Source: Parasponia andersonii (taxonomy: Eukaryota; Streptophyta; Magnoliopsida; Rosales; Cannabaceae). From it: a stretch of DNA of 64,000 nucleotides. Position 1 is the stretch's first letter, and the number at the start of each line of letters is the position of its first letter. The stretch is from assembly GCA_002914805.1 (NCBI GenBank), contig JXTB01000096.1:62001-126000 (forward strand), written 5' to 3'. This document shows, one piece after another, positions 35,891-48,227 of this stretch. Position numbers and translations under genes: made by a program. The notes beneath the pieces are model-generated. The model was given only the letters and a program-made list of their open reading frames with translations. It made no database searches and was not told the DNA's origin.

Positions 35891-36674
35891 CTAGCATGTG
35901 AGACACTGCACTACAAACTCAACCACATCTTTCTTCATACCAGGCCACCAGTAATACACCTTTAAGTCTCTATACATCTTTGTAGTACCAGGATGCACAG
36001 AGTAGGGAGTGGTATGAGCTTCCGTCAATATCTCTTTCCTAACAATTCCACCTGGCACACACAATATATTTCTATATCTGATTACACCATTACCAGAAAT
36101 CTGGAAGGCCATCTCCTTTTCGGATTCTATTTTACTCTTTAAATTCATCATATAGGGATCTGTATTCTGGCCTTGTTTGATTTTCTCTAAAATTGTTGGT
36201 TGTAGAGTAAGAGCCACCAATTTTTCTGTTAAACCTGTAGGCACAATCTCCAACTCTAACTTATGTAAGTCCATTAAGAGATGTTTCATATCAACATGCT
36301 TAACAGTCATAGTAGCCAATGATTTCCTACTTAGAGTATCAGTAACCACATTGGCTTTTCCTGGATGATAGTTAATCTCACAGTCATAATCTTTCACCAG
36401 TTCAAGCCATCTTCTTTGTCTCATATTCAGTTCTTTTTGAGTAAAGAAATACTTTAAACTCTTGTGATCTGTGTAGATCCCAAACTTCTCCCCATAAAGA
36501 TAGTGTCTTCAAATTTTCAGTGCAAATACAACTGTTGCTAGCTCTAAATCATGAGTAGGATACTTCTTTTCATATTCCTTCAATTGCCTAGAGGCATAAG
36601 CAATGACTTTGCCATTTTACATTAGAACACATCCTAGACCATTCTTTGAGGCATCACTATAAACAACAAATCCT
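35891..36674 (-). pseudogene. Element D RNase H and integrase zinc-binding region
   Basis: The RNase H part (36674-36425) has a damaged start. 36424-35891 is open, with [20 protein letters not shown] and NVVTDTLSR (end of RNase H), then the HHCC zinc-binding region ([20 protein letters not shown] ... CLTC) and a stop at 35893-35891. Confidence 0.8.
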
Positions 36675-38296
36675 CATGATCTGGATGGTATTGAAAGTAT
36701 ATGGGCTGTTATCAAACGATACTTCAACTCCTCAAAACTCCTTTCACAATTTTCGTTCCAGTGAAATTTCACATTCTTCCTTGTTAAATGAGTCAATGGA
36801 GAAGCCAACTTTGAGAAACCTTCAACAAAATGTCTATAATAACTTGCTAATCCCAAGAAACTATGAATCTCAGAAACATTTATAGGTCTTGGCCAATTAC
36901 TCACAGCTTCAACTTTCGTTGGATCCACAGAAATACCATTTTCATGAACCACATGACCAAGGAAGATAACTTTCTCTAACCAGAATTCGCACTTCTTAAA
37001 CTTAGCATACAACTACTCTTCTCTAAGAATTCTCAATACGGTCCTCAAATGTTCCATATGCTCCTCTCGTGAGCATGAGTAAATCAGAATATCATCGATG
37101 AAAATTATGACGAATTTATCTAAGAAATCGTTGAATACTCTATTCATCATGTCCATGAAAGTAGCTGGGGCATTAGTTAATCCAAAGGACATTACTAAAA
37201 ACTCATAGTGTCCATATCTGGTTCTAAAAGCTATTTTTGGAATGTCTTCCTCCTTAATTTTCAACTGGTGGTAACCTAATCTTAATTCAATCTTTGAAAA
37301 CATAAAAGCTCCTTGTAATTGATCAAACAAATCATCAATCCTGGGAAGCGGATACTTGTTTTTGATTATGACCTTATTCAGTTCCCAATAATCAATGCAA
37401 AGCCTCATAGTCCCATCTTTCTTCTTTACAAACAAAACTGGAGCACCCCATGGTGAAAAGCTTGGGCGAATAAAACCTTTGTCTAATAACTCTTGTAACT
37501 GTACTTTCAGTTCCTTTAACTCTGCTGGAGCCATTCTATAAGGTGCTATTGAAATAGGAGCAGTACTGGGTAATAAGTCAATAATAAACTCTATCTCTCT
37601 ATCATGTGGTAACCGAGACAAATCTTCAGGAAATACATCTAGAAATTCACTAACTACCGGCACTTCTTCAGGCTTTACTTTTAACTCTTCTCTAGTATCC
37701 ATTATGTTGGCCAAGTAACCCATGCATCCCTTTTCTAGTAACTTCCTTACTTTTATTGAGGAGATTATTGGAATCATCGAGTTTCCACTAGTACCAACAA
37801 AAGTGAACTTCTCTATACTTGGTGGCTGAAACACTACCCCTTTCAAATAGCTATCAATAGTAGTATGGTATTTTGATAACATATCCATATCTAAGATAAC
37901 TTCAAAATATTGCATTTCCAATACTATCAAATCTACACACAAGTCTTTACCAGCTATTTGGATTGGACATGCCTTGAGAACTTGTTCAGAATATAAAATT
38001 TCTCCCGATGAAATGGTTACACAATATTTGAAATTCAAGTACTCTGGTGTTTTGCCCAATTTCCTCACAAATGCAGGTGATGCAAATGAATGTATAGCTC
38101 CTGAATCTATTAATGCATGAATAAAAATACCAAAGATAAGAATCTCACCTGCTACAACAGATGAGTTCGCCTCGGCATCTTCTTTGGTCATTGTATACAC
38201 ACGAGCTGGGACTTTCTTTTGCTCATCTATATCATTCGGACAATTCTTTGCATAGTGTCCAGATTTTCCACACAAGCAGCAAGCACTGGAACCCAT
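36674..38296 (-). pseudogene. Element D gag zinc knuckle, protease and reverse transcriptase
   Basis: The 427-codon open frame 38296-37013 holds, in order, a zinc knuckle [14 protein letters not shown], the protease site [10 protein letters not shown] and the RT palm with [10 protein letters not shown] stop precedes 37012-36674, which carries the thumb and connection ([17 protein letters not shown]). The RNase H start lies in another frame. Confidence 0.82.
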
Positions 38297-39290
38297 TAGA
38301 CATTCTCCATGATGAGTCTTCCTGCATTTAGGACAAACAGTCCTCTGGGTCGTAGTTGATTGTATCTGTTGGTTCGTAGCTTGGAGTTTCTGTGGCTCTT
38401 GTCTTTCTTTTTGATTCTGTTGCCACTTTTTTTTATTTCAACTGGCCCTTGGTTGAGATCTTCCTTCAAAGGTTGTATTTCTCCTTGCCATATTAATATT
38501 CCTGTGAATTTCCTGAGTTCTTATAACCCTTAGCTCGGCCTCTTCTGCTTCAAGAGCTTTGTCTGCAACCTCAGCATATGGCATAACTTTATGAGCAGAT
38601 ATCTTAACATCCCTATAAATTTCTGCCTTGAGGCCTTGAAGGAACTAGTTTACTTTTAGCTCATTGGTACTCACCATGTATGGAGCAAAACTGGATAACT
38701 CTTCAAATTTCTTTATATAGTCACTAACAGACATACCCCTCTGCTTTAGATTAACAAACTCAGCAGCCTTCAACATCCTATTTACATTGCTAAAATATTT
38801 TTTATAGAATATTTCCTTAAACTGCTCCTAAGTAAGCCTGGTAGTGTCAGTGATGGACTTCATAGAATCCCACCAGTGTCTAACATCCATCTAGAACATA
38901 AAAGTGGCACATGAATCTTTTTCCTCATCAGGGATTCTAATGTAATCGAAAATACCCTCAATACTCCTAACCCATTCTTCTGCCAGCAGTAGATCAGTTT
39001 CACCCTTGAAAGCTGGAGGCTTATTCTTTCTAAACCTCTCACAAGCAGGTTCATAATTTTCTTGTCTAACTATGGCCTGTGGTAGTGCTTGATCTCCATG
39101 CCTTTCCTCCCTTTCTATAGGCCTTTCTAACTGTCTTACTTGTGTCTCATTCAACTCTGTCAACCTTTTTATAACAACATCTTTGTTGATCTCATTTTCA
39201 ATAGTACTTGTCTTATCATCCTTTCGCTCACTAGTTTGACCCTTACCCTTGGCATGATTCCCTGAATAGTTGCCATTTCACTTACATCCA
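38297..39290 (-). pseudogene. Element D gag
   Basis: The start codon is probably near 39283. 39163-38891 is an open part with FRKNKPPAFKGETDLL and AEEWVRSIEGIF, the typical opening of the retrotransposon gag family. It continues with stops through a WDSMK...EQFKEIFYKKYF-like core and a Gln/Lys-rich linker to the zinc knuckle. Confidence 0.72.
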
Positions 39291-39431
39291 TGTATAACAG
39301 CCAATAATAAAGACATAACATATGACATCAAATTTAATGCTAACACAGGAAATTAAAACTTACTGGTTGACTGAGCTTTTTGTCACATGATCAGAACTAT
39401 ATGGACAGTCTTCAGAAATGATTAAACCTCT

Positions 39432-39443
39432 GCTTTGATACCA
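39432..39443 (-). other. Element D primer binding site (Met-tRNA type)
   Basis: TGGTATCAAAGC on the minus strand, four bases from the 5' LTR. It differs by one base from the TGGTATCAGAGC of initiator Met tRNA complement. Confidence 0.8.
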
Positions 39444-39447
39444 ACAC

Positions 39448-40950
39448 TGTAACACCCCCTAGTTTAACCATATTATCATATACAGTCAAACTATAAAGTA
39501 TTATTCTTTTTTAAACATTTTCTTTTGTAAAAAAAATGGGCAAAATTTGAACTTTCCAAAAGTTTTGGACAAAAGCAACTGCATTGCATTTCTTGTTAAA
39601 AGTGTCTTCACAAAATGTACAATCAAAAGAGATTTTCATCAGTCTATTTTGCCATCAGCAGTAGTATTTACATTATACTAAAATATCTCAAAACAAAATT
39701 ATCGCCCACAGGTCAAGCTCATCTACATCTATATGATCATGGTGACAAAAGACAAACCAGGCAACTAGCTAGTCAATACCAAAATGTGCCTCCTCATCTG
39801 CATCACAAGACTAAAATGAGCTAAAGCTTAGTAAGTGAAAACTATGCATGCTTATGAATGCTTTAAAATCTCATAAAGTTCCCATTGTACCCTTTTCTTT
39901 CTTAAACATTTGAGTCCATGCATTTTTCTTAAAAATTATTCTTAGTTAGGACCCTTAGCACATTGCTTGTCCCGTAAGTCGATAAGCCGTGATAACATTA
40001 GGCAGAAACTCTAGCCAAGAGTAAAAATAAGGCGCGACTGTCGTATGAGGTTTTTGAAAACTCCTTCCCTCATCAAAGGGGCATCCCACACCGCGCTAAT
40101 ATTGTCCCGCTTCAACGAGACACATCATAAGATCCGCAAATCCCGCTTCAACAGGAGAGTCTGCATCAATAGACTTACCTATCTAGCTCCGATAGACTAG
40201 CAATTGCCATTAAAACTTAACTTATAAAATTGGTACAATGGTACTCGCTTTCAAATACTGAATATTATTTTAAGAGGTAAACGTACGTTCTGCACAGTAC
40301 GTCATGTCATTTCATAACTTTCAGGAATAAGTAAGTTTCACATAATTACATCTTCCAAATAGTTCTTGTGATGCAGTTGTAAGTCTTTACTTACCTCGTG
40401 TCTTGAATAGGAATTGATAGTGGAAAGAGTCAATATCCTCTAGAGATTGGTGTGCTAATCACCTATCATAAATTACTATTATTCAAGATATACATTTTAG
40501 AAAAAAAAATGTATTAAGATACTTGAACAAGACCGAAATGACAACTTTCACCAAATTAGGAAACTTGATCTTAAAATGACTCAGAAGCATATAAATCACT
40601 TAAGGTACTTGGCAGTCAATAACTAGCATTGAAAAACTGTTCAAAAGTATTTAAAATATGAATGCTAGTTCATTAGCACAAAATGATCCAAAATGGCACA
40701 TAGTATTGCTTTCATAATTTTATTCTTTGTTCTTTTAGCACACCGAGCTCTCTTTCTAAGGGTATTAAACCTTTACACTGCATTGGGACACTTTGATATT
40801 CATTAATGTAATAACATGTATGTAAATGCACATAACATAATGAATAAGCATGTTACTATAAAACTAGTATTAACGACTTCTAAATGCTTAATATGCAATT
40901 AGAACATATTTATTATTGGCTTAGTATGCATGTGAGAATCTTGGGCACCA
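39448..40950 (-). repeat. Element D 5' LTR (1503 bp)
   Basis: Has TG...CA ends. It is the only one of the three copies in this window that retains the complete central block 40089-40208, which contains two CCCGCTTCAAC words 32 bp or so apart. Confidence 0.9.
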
Positions 40951-41569
40951 CACCGCACACGCCTGCCACTGACTAAACACAAACCCCAACTTTCCTCCAG
41001 TCAGATAAAAGCCCCGAAGGTTCACGCCGGAGAAAAATAGGGCGATCAACAAGGAGGTCGAGATACTACTGGAAAATGGCCTAATCATGGAGTGCGTATA
41101 CCCATGCTGGGTCTCTAACCCAGTGGTAGTAAAGAAGAAAAATAGTGATGACCGGACCTACATAGACTTCACCAATCTGAACAAGGCCTGCCCTAAAGAC
41201 AGCTTTCACCTGCCGAAGATCGATCAAATGGTCGATGCGATGGCGGGATTCGACCGAATGAGATTCCTAGATGCCTACTCTGGATACAACCAGATCCCTC
41301 TATATGAGAAGGACTAGATCCACACGACATTTATAGAGCGAGGTCTGTTTCGTAATAAACGCATACCTTTTGGCTTGAAGAATGCGGATGCGACCTACCA
41401 AAGGCTCATGAACAAAATGTATGCTGAGCTGCTAGGGAAGACAATGGAGGTCTACATCGATGACATGGTCGTAAAGAGCAAAGAAGCTTCAGACCATTTG
41501 GGACATCTGGATGAATGTTTCCAGATTTTGAGGCACTACCAAATGCGTCTGAACCCTAAGAAATGCACG
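40951..41569 (+). pseudogene. Element C reverse transcriptase remainder, fused to antisense gene tail
   Basis: Continues element C pol after element D. 41087-41317 is open (VYPCWVSNPVVVKKKNSDD ... FLDAYSGYNQIPLY) and 41375 onwards has YIDDMVVKS. At about 41567, just after NPKKC, the sequence changes abruptly into the reverse complement of the antisense gene, so the thumb, RNase H and integrase are lost. Confidence 0.8.
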
Positions 41570-43783
41570 TCGAAGTCTGCCCTCAATGTGGCAAGAGTGA
41601 CCTCGCTCTGCTCGGCCATCGCAGCACGGGCATTCAGCTGCCCGGTCAACTCACCGACATGAGAGGAGTAGAAGGACTAGACGGCAGCTAGCTACAAAAT
41701 ATAAGAAAGGGGAGTCAGTATTCAACAAAGATGCCAGAAATATGCAGGTGACGGCCAGACGAGCCAAACCTGAGCAATGTTGTAGCTAGCAATAAGCTCT
41801 ATGTTCTCCAGGAAAAGTGCCTTCAGCTCGAACTCTGTGGCTGGACTCTTTTCCTGGGCGTTATCCACGTCTAAGGAACGCGACTCCACCCCGCCAACTG
41901 CGAGGACACCTTCTTCCCCTGCCAAACGCACTCAAGTACCTTCTTTCAACGCTCCTAAAGTGGCAGAGATAGGGGCGGTAGAAAGTAGGGCATTGCTAAG
42001 CATACCTTCAGCAACAGCTGGTGGTGGTGCATCCTTAGCAGAAGAAGCCACGGTGACTGCTACTACTTCAGCAACTTCGGCTACCACCTCCCTTGGAGAC
42101 CTGGCTGACTATAATTTTTCGGTCTTGTCTTGACCAACGTTCTCAGACGAGCCACCGTGCACAGATCTTCTCCTCCTCATGAGGGTCAGGGTAGCCCCAT
42201 CATTGTAACTGTCAGAAGAAGGGGCAGTTCTGACTCTCTTCCCCACCGGGCTTTCCATCCCCTGAGACGGGTCAACTTCTCGACCCCGCTTTATAAGGAT
42301 CGGGGGAGGGGAAGACAGCCGAGACTTTAGCCTCAGAGCCCCTCCACTGAGCTCGGTAATCTCCCCACGGGAACGAGCAGCACCAGACCCTATATCCGCC
42401 TTCGAACAAGAGCTAAGGGTGGAAGAATTCGGTGCAGCGGGCTCCCCTGGCAAGCTCGAAGGCGCCCCTTTGCCATACCAATCTTTATGGCCAGCGTCTT
42501 TCGAGTCCTGGGCCTGCCTGACTCGGGAGAAGGCACCACGGTCGTTTCACCCCCGGACGCAGACAGATCCTCCAGGTCATCATCCGAGCCCGTTCTTGGG
42601 GTGACAAATCCCTTCCCCTCAGCCTCGTCCTTAGAGGACACCACAAGAAGCCGACCAGCAGGGACCTTAGTTCGGGCTCTACGTGCGACAGTACTCCCTT
42701 TGACCAGGAAAGGATCTGCCGAAGGGCCTCTGTCCAAACCTGTAAGAGTAAGCAATATGATTAAAACACAGCCATGACCTGATCGATAAAGCCCTAGGGA
42801 ACTAAATGAACTCACCCCTAACCCTTTTGGGGGCAACGGCTTTCTCGCGTCGGAACCTAACGCACTCCTTAGTCATGTGCTTCGCCGCCTCTTCGAGCTC
42901 ATGACTGGTCGGCGCCACTAGGTCATTGGGACCTGCCAGCTAGCTCGAGGCCGTGATCTGAAAACCCACCATGGCGATGCGACTCTGCTCATCCTGGTGG
43001 AACCGGTTTAGAGCCGAGGTGTCAAGTTGGCTCCGAAGGTGCTTGGTGATGACTCACGTGTCCAGCGGAAAGAGGAGATACGAGACCATCCTCGGCATCA
43101 TGTTCACCACCTGGGGATTTAGAATGGCCTGAATATGTCGGCAATCCCCAGAGGACTCGAAGACGATGACTCCCTCCAGCTCCTTGAGCCGCCCCGCTGA
43201 CAGCCACAGCTCGAGCCTGCTTTCATCCACAGAGGCTGCGCAAGGCAAAATATCATGAGTAAAAATGGGAGAATTTGGAAACGCACTCCGTTCACCCAAG
43301 GAGAGTACCACACCCCTTCGATGGCATACAGCTTGGAGTGCTTGTTCGACCTCAGCAAACCCCAAAAAACGTGGTGCCCTGGGAGCGGCTGTATGTAGAA
43401 AGTAGAGTAAGAGCTCTTTTTTGGGATGAGGGTGAGCTTGTAGGCACAGAAGACCACCTCTAGGTCGATATGCATATTGAGGAGGATCGACAGAGCACAG
43501 AGCTCCATCAAGATCATGACCCCGTTTATGTTTAATTGCATCAGATGAATCCCCGTCAGGCTGAAGAACTGGTGAACTAGAGGAGGGAGGGGAAACTACA
43601 GTCATTCCAGGTGCCTCCTCCCCAAGACGATGGAGCCTTCGAGGGCAGAAGGGCGAAGGTACCAATCTGTCGGGCCCTCGACCTTTGTAAAGTGACTCCG
43701 CTAGGGAAGCAGAGCTGTCTCCTTAACGAGCCCAACTCAGAATTCGCGATGGGGCGAAGCTTCTGACTCTAGTTCGAGGCCAT
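41570..43783 (-). pseudogene. Antisense gene of element C, truncated and broken
   Basis: The ATG at 43783 starts MASN followed at once by TAG. The PF04195-like part lies in two frames (43665-43054 and 43541-43119, with MQLNINGVMIL and LEVVFCAYKLTLIPKKSSY). An intron acceptor TTGCCTTGCGCAG sits near 43235. A Ser/Arg-rich middle part (42836-42109) and the beginning of the coiled coil follow, ending where it joins RT at 41570. It is collinear with 18110-20160 of element A, but the second half of the coiled coil and the tail are deleted. Confidence 0.72.
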
Positions 43784-43842
43784 TTGAGAAAGCTGGAATA
43801 CTTGGAGATTTTGGTAAAGTAAGAAATGAGCACAAGCACGGC

Positions 43843-43852
43843 TTTTATTGAG
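43843..43852 (-). promoter_or_regulatory. Decayed TATA-like site of the element C antisense gene
   Basis: CTCAATAAAA on the minus strand at the position matching CTCTATAAAA of element A. The sequences downstream (CATTT...TACTTTAC-AAAATCTTC-like) also align up to the ATG. Confidence 0.4.
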
Positions 43853-44060
43853 GAAAAGCTGAAAAGTCTTCCCTAGAGGAGAATAGTGCAAGGAAGACGG
43901 AAGCACTAGAATTTCAAAATTTGAAAAAATCGTGACACGGGTTGGTGTGCACCAGTGTCCATAATTAGGGGAAAATAACGGTAATGAGCCACGTGTACCC
44001 TTCGAATTGGTGGAATAGAGGCACGATTTCCCTACTTGATGGATGCGAATCCATCAAATA

Positions 44061-44076
44061 GGGAAATATGGGCAGT
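44061..44076 (+). other. Element C polypurine tract
   Basis: GGGAAATATGGGCAGT directly before the 3' LTR, matching GGAAATGGGGGCAAT in element A. Confidence 0.65.
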
Positions 44077-44893
44077 TATGGGGCCCACCCGTAGATCATG
44101 TACCATCTAGACGATTAAGTGGCAGAATAGGTCACAGGGGGTACACCGTCCGACACATGTCCAAAAGGACCGCTTAAAAGCCACACGAGTCGCACGTGAT
44201 ACCATGTGGGCCTATGGGCTGTCGGAGGCCAAGGCCGAATCCATCCCAAAGCCTGGACAGGTTCTGCCCAGTCTAACTCTTACCTCGACAGTTAGGGATC
44301 AGGAGCCTCGAGGGTCTTCTGCCAAAAGATCATTGGAGGCAGCGCATTACTCTAAACCCAGGGAGGGCATTTAATGTAATCCTGGATAGGTGTGCGCATT
44401 GGGCAAACCGTCCTGATAGGATCACGGCTTGTCAAAGTCTCGCCCTCACCGGGCTCGAGCCATAGGGGATGGCAGAAAGCAGGTTACAACGATGCAAGGG
44501 AAATTACAGTAACCACGGCCTGTGAATTCTGGATTAGGTCATGATGAAAAAAGGTACTCGATCCTAAGATTGAGAGCCAGAAAGCTCTCAGTTCCAAAAC
44601 TATATATATATGAGCCATGCATCCCCCTGAGGAGATAGACATATACAGAGAGAGAGAGAGAGAGATATATAAAAAAGTTTATAAGCAAGAGAAAAACTTA
44701 ATCTTTGCTACTCAATCTTAGGGATAAACATCTGACTTAAGTATCAGAGAGTCTTTGCAGATGACCATCCCCACCTCTCTGACCCGACCTGAAGTCAAAA
44801 GTACTCTGGGATAGTGAGGATACATAGACAGTTGGTAGATACAACAGCAGTAGTTCGGAGACACCTAGACAGCTGGTAAGAATCGCACCAACA
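44077..44893 (+). repeat. Element C 3' LTR (817 bp)
   Basis: Starts TATGGGGCC and ends CGCACCAACA. It matches 30006-30810 with scattered substitutions and a longer (GA)n run near 44651. Confidence 0.85.
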
Positions 44894-45496
44894 AATATGA
44901 TATGATCTCCTTAAGCTATCATGTTAATACTAACAGAAAGTCCCTTGTATGAAATTTGTCCACTACTATTAATATCTATATTCTTATATGTTTGTTATTA
45001 TATATATAAAAAAAAAGCATAGTTATTCTTAGCCAATTGATACACATTGCAGTCTAAAGAAGAAAGTAGCGTTACTGCAAATGACTTAATTTCTAGGAAA
45101 AAATTAGATGCTAATCTCTTTTTAGTTAATACTTGTCGAGTACAAAGTCCTGACCACAAACAATGTAAATACTTGATAAAAGTCCGTCAAAAATAAAAAT
45201 TCCGAAGGTAAAATAACTAGCAGGTAAATAAAACTTTGGGCAATTCTGACATAGTCTAAATTTTGATATTAGGGAGTTAACCTAAATCCTTGTAAACATT
45301 TCTTTAGATCTGCCAAAACTAGCAATATAGAGAAGAAACAGATGTGTCATAAATATGTTCTTGGCAAAGAAATAAGTCAAAACTAATAAAAACACAATGC
45401 AGCTGCATTGCAAAAAGTCTTGTTTTGATAGTTTAACCCAACGACTTTCGCTTATAGGCTCAAAAATCCTATCCCTGAACTCATAATAACAAAACC
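44894..45496. other. Intergenic DNA between elements C and G, no gene seen
   Basis: AT-rich, no recognised feature. Confidence 0.5.
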
Positions 45497-48180
45497 TATC
45501 ACGACCCAAATCCCGAGGTAGTGGTAAAAGGGGAATTTCACTAGAATTGGAATTCTTTAGTTTTTTTTTAAAACAAAAGTATTTGGAATTCCAACCAGTG
45601 AACATATCCCACAGTTCATAGTCACCAATAAACACAGACTGAAAAATTATTAGAAAATCTAAATTTCAAATAGTTTACTGAGCATCATCTTTCACACCTC
45701 AACATCAAGCTAGTATGACATATATAGTTTACAGACATATTCAAAGTAACACACTTTTTATAAAAAAAAAGTGGGGCTTAACTAATGACCACCACTTACT
45801 ACAAATTTAAAGGAAAAGAACACATACACACTCTTCCAAGGTTTGAATCCTTGACCCCCCAAACTCACACACACATCTTTCAAGCCTTGGACCAACTGAG
45901 CTAGCCCCAGTTGGCTATTCAAAGTAACACACTTAATTTGAATGCTAGCAATATCTATCTTTTCACAAGACTTAAATACAAGTCTTAAATTCACACTCCT
46001 ACCATTTCCAAGTCACAAACTACAAATAAAAGATAGCTTCTTATTCCGCTTGTTGATCATCAATGTTACGCTAGACACCACCTGAGAAGAAAGTAGGGAG
46101 GGTGAGCATAAAATGCCTAGTAGGTTACCCAATTTCTCTTTTTCGGAAAGTCTTTTATAATTCTCAAAACATATGCATGGTTATTAGTACTGAAAAGTAT
46201 TTCTATAAATATTAAGGATTTAAACCATTTATAGAAAACCATACTAAAAACCAAAACGAGATATTCAAACCAAAACATATAAAAGTCTTAATTAAAATAA
46301 ACATAATGTACATCACATAAATCAACACATCACATGAGCTATCATCCTCTCATCACGACTAGAGCAACTTATACTACATGTATTGAGTGCTCCCTGCCTG
46401 ACATTTATCTCTGGAAACTAGAGGGACACCCATGTATCTAATCCTACCGAACTAGAGGGGCACCGAATGCCTACGCCTACCGAATAGAGATAGTCAGAAA
46501 ACAAACCTCACGCGGGTTTACGGGCCCTCACCGAAGGCGGGTATACTAGTCCGCCTACTACAATACTGTGATGCCTAAGATGACTCTCATGCATGATCAT
46601 ATGAGATGTGCAATATATGGAGTTCAAACAACCATATAGTGGTTTAGCATTCTAGACATGCTCTGATTTTTAATTAAAAATCTATTTTATACTTCAAAAT
46701 CCAAAAGTACAGTTTCTATGGTTTTACCAAATCCCAAATATAAAAACTTGAACAAAATCATATATAAAAATATCTAGAACAGTCTACAATGTTTCACAAA
46801 TTTATAATTCATTAAAATAACTATTCAAATAATTCAATTTAATAAAATCACGAAATTTTATTTTTCATAATGAATTCCAATTTTAATGAAAATAATAGAA
46901 AACAAGGAAATCGAATCCCCTACCTCGAAATAGTAGTTATGTTGAGCTAACGACGCTCGAACTATCCTTAATTGATCACTTGGTTGTTCAGATAGTCGTT
47001 CTTGAATCTCGTCACATTCACTTGAAAAGTTGAATTTTCTAACGGAGTCTCGGATTGAGAAATAGAGGTCGCCACTAAATTTAGAACACTCAAAAACATT
47101 GGGTTAGATATAAAGTTCGTCGAAAACGGGTCCCGATGCAAAACCAACCATAGCACGCAATATGGTACAAATCACTAGCTATTTTCTCGATTTTCATGTC
47201 ACTTCAGAAAATAGTTGTATTTTATGCCAAAATTTATGTCCCAACCTCATTGAGTCCAAATTCGAAGTCAAACTCAGTTTCGAGGTCCCGAACATTAAAT
47301 TGGTTCAAAAATCTGAAAATTATAAAAATACCACATTTTGAAAATTAGAAAAATGCTACATTTTCATTCCGATAATTAACGATCTTCCAGATACCGCTTT
47401 AACACTTCAAAATCATGAAATTTCATGTTTCAAACTCCTCTTTCACGTGGTAAAATTTTCTCGGGATAAATAACTCAATTCGAAAATAATTACGAAAATA
47501 CCACAAAATTTTAATATTATAAAATTGTTACAGTAGTCAACTTCTCACCGGAGCCGAGTTAAAGGCCGAGATTGTCAGAAATGAAAGCTGGAGTCGAGAC
47601 GAGTTGAATGGTATCAGAGTTGAGCTGATTGGATGTCGGACGGAGGAACGACAAGCAAAAATCCGATTGGGTGGCGCGAACTTCGGACAACTTTTTCTTC
47701 TACGAGGGGTGGCGAAACAGGACGGCAGCACTAGGCATGACTTCTTCGGCGTCTTCCGGTAACAATGGGCAGGTGCGTCGGGCACGACGGCGACTGGTGG
47801 CTTGGCGAATGAACAGTGACAGAAAGGGTGTTAGGATGACCTCCGCAGAAAAAAAAAGGAAAAAATGGAGGTTTATATGCAATTTTCAGAAACTGTAGTA
47901 GTAGGACACATGGTGCAATCTGGTTTGAGCGAAAAAATTTCTATAATTCCACTTTGGCCACAAATTTTAAAAAGATTCTTTTACTTTAGTCCCTCCTTAA
48001 TTACACTTTTGTCCCACAGTTTGTAATTTCTTTTTCACTTTTGCACCAAATACACCTAGACTTTATTTTGTCTAGGTTCAACACTAATAATTTAATTCAA
48101 ATAATTCAAAAATATAGAATTACCAAAATTCTCTTGAATTAAAATTACTTAATTACTCTTACAAAATTTAGGATTTTACA
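45497..48180 (-). repeat. Element G 3' LTR (2684 bp, contains a SINE)
   Basis: Matches 52954-55359. It is longer because of the SINE insertion at 45755-45915 and because it keeps a roughly 65-bp stretch near 46040-46105 that the other copy lost. Its outer end has decayed to TATCACGACC. Confidence 0.88.
45755..45915 (-). mobile_element. tRNA-derived SINE with 17-bp target duplication
   Basis: 161 bp flanked by perfect copies of TATTCAAAGTAACACAC (45738-45754 and 45916-45932). The partner LTR has one copy and no insert. On the minus strand it begins with a tRNA-like head: GGGGCTAGCTCAGTTGG (box A) and, some 60 bp on, GGATTCAAACC (box B-like). It ends in a T9 run and a short A tail. The long perfect duplication and tRNA boxes identify a plant SINE. 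Confidence 0.9.
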
Positions 48181-48196
48181 TTCTCTCCTCCTTAAA
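48181..48196 (-). other. Element G polypurine tract
   Basis: TTTTAAGGAGGAGAGAA on the minus strand directly before the 3' LTR. Confidence 0.8.
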
Positions 48197-48227
48197 AGAA
48201 TTTCGTCCCGAAATTCGGATTCAAGGG

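Larger units (their letters stand above)
33343..40950 (-). mobile_element. Element D: chromovirus (Tekay-like) Ty3/gypsy nested in element C
   Basis: Complete structure on the minus strand: LTR 40950-39448, Met-type primer site, gag, protease, RT, RNase H, integrase with a C-terminal chromodomain-like region, polypurine tract, LTR 34727-33343. The flanks CCCCG-CG and CACCG do not give a clean 5-bp duplication, but the host element C reading frame is interrupted at exactly these points. A few stops and one frame change separate the pol parts, so it is much less decayed than A, C or G. Confidence 0.88.
30006..44893 (+). mobile_element. Element C: Tat-lineage Ty3/gypsy, internally deleted, split by element D
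   Basis: LTRs at 30006-30810 and 44077-44893, with the primer site at 30813 and a purine tract before the right LTR. Gag and protease lie at 30840-33342, RT resumes after the nested element D (33343-40950) at 40951-41569, and an antisense gene follows on the minus strand (41570-43783). RNase H and integrase are absent because RT runs directly into the tail of the antisense gene. The LTRs are clearly related to those of element A but more diverged than A's pair. The flanks ATCAT and AATAT are not a convincing duplication. Confidence 0.85.

Noticed and set aside
45840..45915. Possible functional tRNA gene on the minus strand
   Set aside because: Box A and a box B-like sequence are present, but there is no cloverleaf. 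The 17-bp duplication and tail identify a SINE.
45782..45994. 70-codon minus-strand frame
   Set aside because: It is a translation of the SINE (GLAQLVQGLKDVCVSLGGQG) and neighbouring LTR, not a gene.
47537..47898. Open frames on both strands, also at 54771-55253
   Set aside because: They lie in the same place in both LTRs of element G and reflect a GC-rich LTR segment.
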